Shown piece after piece: positions 21,989 through 31,580 of a DNA stretch of 64,000 nucleotides. Numbering within the stretch: the first letter of the stretch is position 1; the number at the start of each line of letters is the position of its first letter. The translations under genes were made by a program, and so were the position numbers. The notes under the pieces were generated by a model. That model worked only from the letters and a program-made list of their open reading frames with translations, was not told the origin of the DNA and made no database searches. Source of the stretch: Irpex lacteus (taxonomy: Eukaryota > Basidiomycota > Agaricomycetes > Polyporales > Irpicaceae); assembly GCA_001986395.2 (NCBI GenBank), contig MQVO02000007.1, forward strand, positions 682,001-746,000, in the 5' to 3' direction.

Positions 21989-22360
21989 CTAAGACCAGGT
22001 AGCGTTTCCGCTGACAGAAGCCTGCTGGGTGGGGTTCGTGTAGGACGCGGTGACAACCTCACCCTGACCGAAGTTCAGGTTGACATTCGTGGCACCGATG
22101 ATTCCGTTCACGTTGTCCTGACCAGTGAGCTGGCCGTCGGTTCTATAGGTGACGACCGCATTTGTCGCGCTGAACTGGGGGACGGGAGACTGGAAGTTAA
22201 CAGACAAGTAGATGGTCTTGCCATTGCGGTCGGTGAAGGTGCCGGTGATTCTGTTACCACTAGACACGGTCTGGAGGGTACCATTGGCGGTCAACTAATG
22301 GAAGTCAATATTAGTATGCTATCAAACGTGCGTGATTTTGCATTGAGCACTCACAGACAT
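21989..22360 (-). CDS. Small beta-rich protein family, gene C (module 3, minus)
   Basis: 103 residues. Exon 1 ATGTCT (22360-22355), exon 2 22294-21989. Reads MSLTANGTLQTVSSGNRITG and continues almost exactly as gene B, ending SVSGNATWS. Substitutions relative to B cluster in NVNGIIG and GEVVTAS. Stop TAG is followed by GTGAGT, as in genes A and B (GTAAGC in B). Confidence 0.8.
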
Positions 22361-22445
22361 GGTGATGCGTGCAGAACTTGTGAGGTAGGCTGTTGCAGTG
22401 GGTCGGTGGAATGCTTGGGATGGTGAAAGTCGAGTGAGCAAACTC

Positions 22446-22455
22446 CCTATTTATG
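22446..22455 (-). promoter_or_regulatory. TATA-like box of gene C
   Basis: Minus-strand CATAAATAG about 90 bp before the ATG; position equivalent to the TATA boxes of genes A and B, first base changed. Confidence 0.5.
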
Positions 22456-24401
22456 TTCTATCATAGGAGCATGTCAGCGCTCTGCTATTTTCTGCTGTTC
22501 ATGTACAAGTTGTTACGTACATGACGATGGCAAAGCACTCCTGACCAGTTCTTCATCCATGGTGGCACTGCGTACACCCTGTACATACAGTGATGAGTTC
22601 ACTAGATGACACTCTGACGTGCTCCTGCTCAATTTCCGGAATTGATATGCATGGAAACAACCGCAAAACCTTACGGGATTTGGGAAAATGAGGTGGAGAC
22701 TACATAGTACAACCAGTCTTCCGATCCATATGAGCGCCGTAAATCCCTTTTGTGCCGAGAATAAACGTCTCGCTGGAGGAAAGACTGAATTCAAGCAAGA
22801 ATTTCAAAGGTGTCCGATCTAATGTGAAGTTGCCATATAATGACGATCGATACTTCAGGTCGATGACTCTAGCGGATCTAATGAGACCTGCTCCGAGTCG
22901 GCTAAGTAATAAGTAGCTTGATACTGGCCCTGTGAGTACAATTTATGAGCTTCATATCTATGATAAATGTAGAATACTTCACCTCAACGCCGATAGTGCT
23001 CTTCCTAGTGACCCGATGGTACATAAGTACCTGCTCGTCGAGAAGTTCGAGCCAACCAACCATCATGCATCATGTATCACAAATTTGGACTCCGCTTGAG
23101 CATTGCCGCTGAGGATAAACAGAGCCAAAGTCGGCCCGGGAGCGTAGATCGTCCGAGACTCAGAACACCGTCATCTTCAGATTCTTGTGACTCTCTTCGA
23201 CGAAGGACAAACACCTCGAGCATTGCAAGTCTGTGTTCTTGGCTGCGGACATGCGTACTGAATGACTGTTGCCGTAAGTCGCGCTTCCCTGCCAGTGTCA
23301 TTGGCATGGAGCTGAAAAGAACTGCTTTACGATCGGATTTATAGCATAATACATGTTAAACACGAGTAGAATGCGAATTCGAAGGGTCCTGGAAAGGGTC
23401 CAAGGAATATCGACATAAGCTTCTCCATCACTGACAGGCCTAGCGTGTCACCCGACCATGTGAGTCGCGAGCTTGCAGACAGCAAGCGCGGGGAAAAAAA
23501 AACCAAGTTCAAGTTAGGTGAAGTAGTATTCAAGCCATCATCTATTCTGCACAGTATGCGACGGGCTGAAAACCTAACTTTTCCAGAATACAACATCTCT
23601 ACTGGTACTTGGGTTCTCACTTCACGTGTCAAGCTGCGAAGACTGATACAACTTGAGGTACCTGACCTCGAATATGTTTTCCAGCTACCCGAAAGTCAAG
23701 GACGTCTCACGCTCCGCACATTAATATTATCAAGCCAGCGACTGAGCACGCTTCATAACTTCAAGTTCTCGGTCGGAGTTTTCCTACCTCCGGTCAAGTA
23801 CACGTCTGCTCGTGAGTGTAAAAGGCTAGGAGCCTGAGCTTCAAGTTGACACTGCCATGAATCCGTATGTGGTCTTTGCCTCATAGTTTTGTTATACCAG
23901 TGCGATGAAAACATCACATCTTGTTGTCATTGCATACTTGATAGCGGTATGGCAGACGGGACCATAGAGCATAACTCGGGCTCGCTTGAGCTCCGAGGTG
24001 GGCGTGCCACCGCTGGCATGAACTGTAACAGACATAGCAAAGTTCTTCGGAACTTTACTCGACATGTACCAAATTAAGTGAGTCCTTCAAAGTCTACGGG
24101 GTATATTGTAGCTAAATCTGCTCCCTTGCTGGCAATGAATCTACGAAGAGGGTTCAATTAAATCTATCCAAGAATGGGACATTCTAGAGAAAGAACAAAC
24201 GGGACATGTGCCCGCGGCCTTATCGTGTTCAATGCTTTAGAGCCGGTGCCCTGATGGTCAATTTCTTGCGCCGTCTACTGGCGTTTTTTTTTCTAAAAGC
24301 CTACGATTCCAAGTCTGGTCGTAACTGCCACATTGACTATGCCCCAGAGTTAAAATTCGTGCCAGACTCGGAGCTGAAATCACGAAATCATTACCATGGA
24401 G

Positions 24402-24408
24402 TATAAAT
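24402..24408 (+). promoter_or_regulatory. TATA box of gene E
   Basis: TATAAAT about 105 bp before the ATG at 24512. Confidence 0.65.
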
Positions 24409-24511
24409 TGCTACTGTCTTTACCGGATTCACCACTACAAGCTACTCATTCTGTGTCCTCTTTTCCTATTAGCCACTCAGCAGCGCCTTATATCCACAAA
24501 GAGCTACTACA

Positions 24512-24928
24512 ATGGCTGGACATGTGAGTAGCCATGCATTAAATGACACAGCATATAATGCATCTTAGTAATTGTACGTACAGCTGCAGGCAACTGGTTC
24601 ACTTGAAGTAGTGGCGGGAGGGAATAGAATCAAGGCGTCCTTCACCGATCGTAACGGACTTGCTTATTATTTCTCTGGAAGTCTGGGTGTATCGGTCACA
24701 CCGTTCAAGTCCAGTGCTACCCTCACTTACAGAAGGGATGGAGACCTCGTAGCTAGCGATGCCTTCCAAGGCAACATTGGAACCAACCAGTTCACTCTCA
24801 ACTTCGCCGAAGGTTATACCATGTCTGGGATTATAACCCGTCCCATTCCGAAACAGGTGACGGTGACGGGAGCGGGAAGTTGGCTTGCAGCACACCCAGG
24901 GATCTCTCCACTCGAATGTTGGGGGTAA
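24512..24928 (+). CDS. Small beta-rich protein family, gene E (module 3, plus)
   Basis: 118 residues. Exon 1 24512-24523 (MAGH), exon 2 24584-24928. Reads LQATGSLEVVAGGNRIKASF, TDRNGLAYYFSGSLGVSVTP, SDAFQGNIGTNQFTLNF, then VTGAGSW and a private tail AAHPGISPLECWG. Closest to gene D. The tail is longer than in the other four genes, probably because the ancestral stop was lost. No signal peptide. Function unknown. Confidence 0.78.
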
Positions 24929-25050
24929 GTAGTAAGGTCTCCAATACTGGCCTTGGCTGATTTTATCATCTCGCCAGGGAAGGGCGCCCAGATCCTATGT
25001 GACCGTGTTCGATACAGCTGTATTTCATGACACAACTCACTCTTATACCA

Positions 25051-25555
25051 CTGCTTCCTGCCTTACTTACGCTACTGCTTGTGATCATAAGTATGTTCGC
25101 ATGATTGCTTCCAACGTTTCCGAGTCTTCGTGGTTACGTTTGCTTTCTCGAATAATTCGATAGACTTGCGTTGACATCACATGTCTATGCGGTTAAACGA
25201 CTCGTTGATACCTTATCGACATATGTATCTTCTGGCAGTAAACATTCATACATGCCAGATTGGTACCTCTCTTCGTGAAGATGAAGTCGCTTTAACGTCA
25301 TATGCCGCTGGCTACATGCTGTTTAAGTCATCGTGCCTTGTCTTGTGCTCGACTATCAATCGTCCAAACTAATGGTCTGAGTACTGTCGAGCTTTTGTTT
25401 CATTCATCAAATCGTCACGATAGAATACCAAACGAACATTTTTGTGTATTTTCTTTGCAAGTTGCAACACGTACTCTACGACAGGAACCAAAGGATAAGT
25501 GAAAAAAGAAGAGAGAAAGACTTGGAAGAGCGTGAGACATATAATTTTATGCTGT
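25051..25555. other. Spacer before the tandem array
   Basis: No gene recognised. Contains an AG-rich patch near 25500. Leads into the first, partial array unit. Confidence 0.5.
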
Positions 25556-27862
25556 TTATGCGACCGAGAGGTTCCCTATCGAGTCCGCCTTCATACGAAG
25601 ATCCCGAGACGACAGAGCTCGGTACTGTTTTTGTGAGGGTTTGCTGGATTATACACGACCGAATGCCGTCACTAGACCAGTCGAGATCGAAAAGGAGTGG
25701 TGAGTTCGGTGCTGTTTTGCGTTTGTGGGGTTATACGACCGAGGAGTTGGGCGCTCGGCTCTGTTTTTATTTTTGAGCATTTTCTGCGAGTCGAGTTGGG
25801 AGGAGGAAAGAAAAGGAAAGGAAAGAAAGAGAAGAGAGAGAAGAGAGAAGAGAGAAGAGAAGGAAAAGAGGAGGAGTGGAAAGCGGGCGTTCTGAGATTT
25901 TCTTTTTCTCCGACCGAGAGGTTCCCTATCGAGTTCGCCTTCATACGAAGATCCCAAGACGACAAGGCTCGGCACTTTTTTGGCGAGGATTTTCTGAGTT
26001 ATACGCGACCGAGGACCTGCACTAGACCAGTCGAGATCGAAAAGGAGTGGTGAGTTCGATGCTGTTTTGCTTTTGTGGGGTTTTGCGACCGAGGAGTTGG
26101 GCGCTCGGCTCTGTTTTTATCTTTGAGGATTTTCTGCGAGTCGAGTTGGGAGGAGGAAAGAGGAGGAAAGCGAGAAAGGAGGAAGAGGAGGAGGAAAGGA
26201 AAGGAAAGAAAGAGAAGAGAGAGAAGAGAGAAGACAAGGAAAAGAGAGGAGAGGTGGAAAGCGGGCGTTCTGAGATTTTCTGTTTCTCCGACCGAGGAGC
26301 TCCCTGTCGAGTTCGCCTTCATACGAAGATCCCAAGACGACAAGGCTCGGTACTTTTTTGGCGAGGATTTTCTGAGTTATACGCGACCGAGGACCTGCAC
26401 TAGACCAGTCGAGATCGAAAAGGAGTGGTGAGTTCGATGCTGTTTTGCTTTTGTGGAGTTTTGCGACCGAGGAGTTGGGCGCTCGGCTCTGTTTTTATCT
26501 TTGAGGATTTTCTGCGAGTCGAGTTGGGAGGAGGAAAGAGGAGGAAAGCGAGAAAGGAGGAAGAGGAGGAGGAAAGGAAAGGAAAGAAAGAGAAGAGAGA
26601 GAAGAGAGAAGACAAGGAAAAGAGAGGAGAGGTGGAAAGCGGGCGTTCTGAGATTTTCTGTTTCTCCGACCGAGGAGCTCCCTGTCGAGTTCGCCTTCAT
26701 ACGAAGATCCCAAGACGACAAGGCTCGGTACTTTTTTGGCGAGGATTTTCTGAGTTATACGCGACCGAGGACCTGCACTAGACCAGTCGAGATCGAAAAG
26801 GAGTGGTGAGTTCGATGCTGTTTTGCTTTTGTGGAGTTTTGCGACCGAGGAGTTGGGCGCTCGGCTCTGTTTTTATCTTTGAGGATTTTCTGCGAGTCGA
26901 GTTGGGAGGAGGAAAGAGGAGGAAAGCGAGAAAGGAGGAAGAGGAGGAGGAAAGGAAAGGAAAGAAAGAGAAGAGAGAGAAGAGAGAAGACAAGGAAAAG
27001 AGAGGAGAGGTGGAAAGCGGGCGTTCTGAGATTTTCTGTTTCTCCGACCGAGGAGCTCCCTGTCGAGTTCGCCTTCATACGAAGATCCCAAGACGACAAG
27101 GCTCGGTACTTTTTTGGCGAGGATTTTCTGAGTTATACGCGACCGAGGACCTGCACTAGACCAGTCGAGATCGAAAAGGAGTGGTGAGTTCGATGCTGTT
27201 TTGCTTTTGTGGAGTTTTGCGACCGAGGAGTTGGGCGCTCGGCTCTGTTTTTATCTTTGAGGATTTTCTGCGAGTCGAGTTGGGAGGAGGAAAGAGGAGG
27301 AAAGCGAGAAAGGAGGAAGAGGAGGAGGAAAGGAAAGGAAAGAAAGAGAAGAGAGAGAAGAGAGAAGACAAGGAAAAGAGAGGAGAGGTGGAAAGCGGGC
27401 GTTCTGAGATTTTCTGTTTCTCCGACCGAGGAGCTCCCTGTCGAGTTCGCCTTCATACGAAGATCCCAAGACGACAAGGCTCGGTACTTTTTTGGCGAGG
27501 ATTTTCTGAGTTATACGCGACCGAGGACCTGCACTAGACCAGTCGAGATCGAAAAGGAGTGGTGAGTTCGATGCTGTTTTGCTTTTGTGGAGTTTTGCGA
27601 CCGAGGAGTTGGGCGCTCGGCTCTGTTTTTCTATTTTCGAGGATTTTCTGTGCATCGAGGAGAAGAGAGAAGGGGAGGAGAGGAGAGGAAAGCAGCGTGC
27701 GTTGTGGGGTTTTCTTTTTGTCCGATCGAGGAGTTCCCTATCGAGTTCGCCTTCATACGAAGATCTCAAGACGACCGGGCTCGATACTGTGTTGATGACG
27801 GTTTTCTGAATTATGCGCGACCTCGGGCAATCACCAGACCAGTCGAGATCGAAAAGGAGTGG
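25556..27862. repeat. Tandem array with 378 bp unit
   Basis: Direct repeat marked by AAAGGAGTGGTGAGTTCG at about 25691, 26041, 26419, 26797, 27175 and 27553. Four units of exactly 378 bp run from 26047 to 27558; units 2 to 4 show no difference in any long frame and unit 1 differs at only a few bases. Before them is a diverged 350 bp unit (from 25697) and a partial unit (from 25556); after them is a shortened 300 bp unit ending in GGAGTGGTGGCATCGG. Each unit has a purine tract of more than 100 bases on the plus strand (GGAGGAAAGAGGAGGAAAGC and on), three CGACCGAGGA boxes, and a CCGAG/CTCGG hairpin followed by a T run. Open frames of about 114-118 codons occur on both strands but are low-complexity by-products. 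Satellite-like, probably non-coding. Confidence 0.9.
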
Positions 27863-28088
27863 TGGCATCGGTACTGTTTTGGCTTTTGAGGATTACATGC
27901 GGGAATATGAGGGAGTGTGGAGGAGGTCGTCGTCGAAGCTGGAGGATGTGGTGGCACCGACCCATCAAAAGGCTGACCACGGTCGTGAAGAAGAAGCCCT
28001 GTCAGACGAATGTCAGCCTCCGATCGAACGTCCGTCGAGACATGAGAAGTTGAGTGGTACTCACAACGGGCTTAAGCAACTCTCCTCA
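27863..28088. other. Array flank
   Basis: Unique sequence to the right of the array. On the minus strand it contains a possible intron (donor GTGAGTACC near 28062, acceptor CTGACAG near 27999) that could belong to the candidate gene at 28089-28314. Confidence 0.3.
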
Positions 28089-28314
28089 TCATATAAAGAC
28101 ATCATCGCAGCCTGACCGGCGGTACTTCAAGTGGGTGGAGGGTGTTCTCGTCTCATGCTGCAGTTGCCCATGGGCCCGAAGGCACCAACTATGTACAGCT
28201 GGGGAGAGGGTGAGAAGTCGGGAGGAGGTAGTGGTGGTGTTGGTCAGTTGCTGATGATAGGATGTAGAGGCGAGGGTTGGCACGTTGCACGAGGTAGGGT
28301 GGCTAGGCGATGAC
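28089..28314 (-). CDS. Candidate small gene behind a CT-rich promoter (uncertain)
   Basis: Minus-strand frame from ATG at 28314, 75 codons, starting MSSPSHPTSCNVPTLASTSY. The evidence is mainly upstream: a minus-strand GCATAAATA near 28461, followed by about 110 bases of almost pure C/T before the ATG, a typical leader of strongly expressed fungal genes. The protein itself looks low in information and the true exon structure may differ, since minus-strand splice signals follow at 28062/27999. Not recognised. It may be a transcript with little coding content. Confidence 0.3.
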
Positions 28315-28470
28315 ATGTCGGGGTGTTGGCGACGACGACGAAGAAGAGGGGAGAGGGAGGGGGAGAAGAGAGAGGGAGGAGGGAAGGAGGGGAGGCGGTG
28401 AAGGGGAGATGGAGGTGAGAGGAAGAGACCAGCCTGAACGTTTCTGACGTCCGCAGGCCGTATTTATGCC
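28315..28470 (-). promoter_or_regulatory. CT-rich leader with TATA-like box
   Basis: Strong purine bias on plus (28331-28400), that is C/T on minus, preceded by a TATA-like ATAAATA near 28461-28467. Pattern of a pol II core promoter in filamentous fungi. Confidence 0.45.
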
Positions 28471-28854
28471 CTGCCCATCCAAGAGGCTGACGGCTGACAA
28501 GAAGCACGTCTCTAGATGTTAGCCATCACTAGTCAGCCTCTCACCGGAATGAAGGGTTAGCGCATCCGTCGCCGATTTAGGCAATTGTCGGTTTCGATCT
28601 CAACGGGCACGTACGATAGGTTCGTGGCTGGGTCAGAACCGTGACCAAAGGGAACTTCCGCAATACGTTCAAGATATCGGTGTGTTTGTACATACCCCCT
28701 TCATTCATTCGGCGCCGCACATAAAAATACAAATAACAATCCGAGTAGGCACTCACAAGCCGTTAACTGATATAGCCCTCTGTCCACCTAGCCCATCGCT
28801 CCTCCTTGCAGTTACCAGTTCCCCAGTGACTGTATAAAACATAGCATCTCCCGC
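28471..28854. other. Spacer, no gene seen
   Basis: Lies between the CT-rich promoter and the 3' end of the aldehyde dehydrogenase gene. Nothing recognised. Confidence 0.5.
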
Positions 28855-30904
28855 TCATTGCTGTAGTGCCTGATACGCGTGTTCGACCGCCCCGGAAAGA
28901 GTTTGGTACTTCTCCTTCGTGTACGGTCGATAGCGGATGCCGAATACAGCTTCATCGCTATAAAGCGAGGGCGAAGATAAGTCAGCCGTGGAGAGTATTG
29001 ACTCAGTCGAAGGACATACGACGCTGGGACATCGATCGAGACTCGTTCCTGGGAGAAGATCTTGTAGGTGTAGTGGCCATGCCAAGAACCATCTGTATTA
29101 TTATTACAAATCATTGTCAGCAAAACAGATAGCGAGAAGGTGGTGTAAAGCTCACATCCCGAGTCGCCTTGTCCGCCGAATGGCAGCTCATCGACTATGT
29201 TACAATATAAGCGGAGTGGTAGTTACTGAGCGAGAGTGCTTACAGCCCAAGATAGATGTGACGTCGTTGAACGAGATGTTTCCGCTGTTTGTCTCGTTTA
29301 ATACTGCGGAAGGGTAATCAGTAACAATAACATAGCTTGGAGACGGAATAGAACTGGGCTCACTCCGCTCCTTTGTCGCAGCACTGTTAGTGAATGGATA
29401 GATGACGAGAGGTTTGGGTCTAGCTCGCGGGGAAATGTCATATTCAATACAGTCGTCTAAGGCTGAACACAGAACACCACTCACAGGCTGTTGATGATGC
29501 CAATGGCCTCATCGAGGTTATCTGCGACGAGGATAGGGTGTATAGGTCCGAATATCTCCCTGCAGGTTGACTATCAATCAGTCTTTCGTCCACGCAGGAC
29601 GCAGAAAAACCACCAAAGTCGACTCACTCCTGCATTAACACATCGTCCAGCCCCACATCCGTCACCACAGTGGGCTCAATCTGTATACCATCCTCCAGCT
29701 GCCTGTTCTTGCCACCAAAGTGTATCTTGCTCTTCGTCTTCTCCAACAGACCCAGAAGTCGCTGGGCATGGCGTTCGCTGACTATCTTCGCCCATTTAGC
29801 GTCAGGGTGGAAAGGGCCATCGGGGAAGAGGACGGCATTGGCGCGGGTTAGGGCTTCGAGGAAGGCGGGGTAGACCGAGCGAAGGACTATGCTATAATCT
29901 GGAGATACGCAAAGCTGCAAGGTATCGTGAATTGAGATTCAAAGTGTGACTGGGAAGCACGAAATGGAACTGACTTGTCCTGCGTTGGTAGCCTTCCCAT
30001 TCAATATCCTCCTCGCCGCCAAATCAAGGTCAACCCCCTCATCAACAATGACCGGACTCTTCCCTCCCAACTCCAGAGTCAACGGAGTGACAAACTTCGC
30101 TGCAGCAGCCGCAATGATTCGGCCCACAGCCACACCGCCCGTGTAGAAGATATGGTCCCAGCGCAAGTTCAGCAGCGCAGTCGTCTCGGGGACTGCACCG
30201 TTGACGACAGCGAACGCCGAGGTGTCCAAGTATTTCGGAACGAGTTCCGTCATGAGGGCAGCAGAGTGCGCTGTCACTTCCGAAGGTTTGAGGACGGCGG
30301 CGCAGCCTGCTGCGATGGCGCCCAGGAGAGGCTTGAAAGTGAGTACCCACGGGAAGTTCCACGGTCTGTCAACATCGGAATCCGGGTGGTGAGGATGAGA
30401 AAGTGAGAAAGTCGGCAGTCCAGGGTGCGTGTATGGTTTAGCCTAGGCACCAAGTCGAACGAGGGAATACACGCACGAGATGAGACAGATCACACCCTTG
30501 GGAACGGTGTGGATCGTGCAGTTCCAGCCGGCTCTGCTTTGCTCGACGGTCGGCTTGGTGGGCTTGACCCACTCGTCGATGTGGTCGAGACAGAACTTGG
30601 CGCCTTTGATTACGCCCAGGACCTCCATGAGCATTGTCTCTTGATCTGGTTTACGCAGATCAAGGTGGAGAGACTGGACGATTGCGTCTTTGTTCTCGTG
30701 GAAGAGCAGAGCGAGCTGGCGAAGCTGCTGTTTGCGCCAGGCGAGCGAGCGAGTGGCCCCTGACTTGAAGGTTTTGTGCAGTTTTTCATGGATCTGAGGG
30801 AGTGGTATTCAAGAAGCTTCTTTAGCAGGGTTGATCAAGAAGATGTGTAGATCACTTACCGCAGGTATGTCCTCGACAGCGGTGTACTTGAGAGTTTCAC
30901 CCAT
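28855..30904 (-). CDS. Aldehyde dehydrogenase, ALDH3-like
   Basis: NAD(P)+-dependent oxidation of (fatty or aromatic) aldehydes to acids. Ten exons (minus): 30904-30860, 30793-30477, 30365-29975, 29914-29628, 29559-29485, 29419-29364, 29303-29244, 29194-29156, 29092-29020 and 28957-28855, giving 481 residues in phase. Motifs in order: LISPWNFPWVLTFKPLLGAI, FYTGGVAVGRIIAAAA, catalytic Glu in LELGGKSPVIVDEGVDL, catalytic Cys in NAGQLCVSPDY, EEIFGPIHPILVADNLDEAI, SGNISFNDV, PFGGQGDSGYGSWHGHYTY and FSQERVSIDVPAS. Length and the HGHYTYKIFSQER end are typical of class 3. There is no C-terminal membrane helix, so it is probably soluble, unlike microsomal fatty aldehyde dehydrogenases. The third intron has a weak donor, GTCAGT. 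Confidence 0.93.
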
Positions 30905-31580
30905 GTTGCTTGAGAGGGTACCTGGGAGAGTAGGATCAAGAGGTGAATCTAGCTAGCAGTCTTGTCTCAAAGGTGACTTTGCGACGGAAGTATATGTACA
31001 GAACCTAGACGCCATCCGGCTCAATGTCGTAGTCAGCAAATCCCAAGCCTCTGGCTGTATTCACACGCATTCAGTATGACCGCAACAAAGCAGACATAAA
31101 CTCGGTAACAAGGCCCAAGAGCATCGTCACCCGATTACAGTAGCAACGGCTAGAAGGCTCAACGCTGCGCAATAATAAACCCCCAGCCGGTTCCTGGTCC
31201 GAGTGTGCCCTGGAGAGCAAGTACTGGTAAGTAGGCAACGGGGCAAGTGGTTGTCGTAAAGATAGCCAGCGATTTACACGTGTCGCAGTTCAATCGCATT
31301 GTGGCGTTTAGATTTCCCTTAAACGTTAACGTTAATCACCACTGGTACCTTCCCGCATGAAGTGTTCTTGCGCGAGCCTGAGACCGTCATCATAACTATA
31401 GTCGCGATCGATAGATATACCGAGCACAGAGAACCAAGTAATAATACAGAGACACATCGTACACACAACACCACCGAGAGGAGCCCTTATATATAATCCC
31501 AATAAAACCAGCAAAAGGACGTAAAGGCATAAAAGGTCGTCGCAATCAGTAGCACTTCGCGTATGAACCAGACCGGCGTC
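30905..31580. other. Spacer, no gene seen
   Basis: Upstream of the aldehyde dehydrogenase and downstream of the copper-fist gene (both minus). No clear TATA box or RNA gene; a TATATATAA stretch near 31490 is in 3' flanking DNA of the copper-fist gene. Confidence 0.5.

Larger units (their letters stand above)
21230..25050. repeat. Tandem module 3 (genes C and E, divergent)
   Basis: Third module with the same block order: 3' flank (GAATTCTTTCCATAAACGAT near 21628), gene C on minus, the diverged CCGGAATTGATATGCATGG element (22636), the GGAAAGGGTC block (23381-23402) and gene E on plus. The spacer between C and E is about 2.1 kb without another gene. Confidence 0.75.

Noticed and set aside
26047..27565. 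Repeated 114-118 codon frames on both strands of the tandem array
   Set aside because: They follow from the purine-rich 378 bp unit; extreme low complexity, overlapping in several frames, no start context or homology.
25556..27862. CRISPR-like repeat array
   Set aside because: Units are 378 bp direct repeats without spacers, in a eukaryotic genome.
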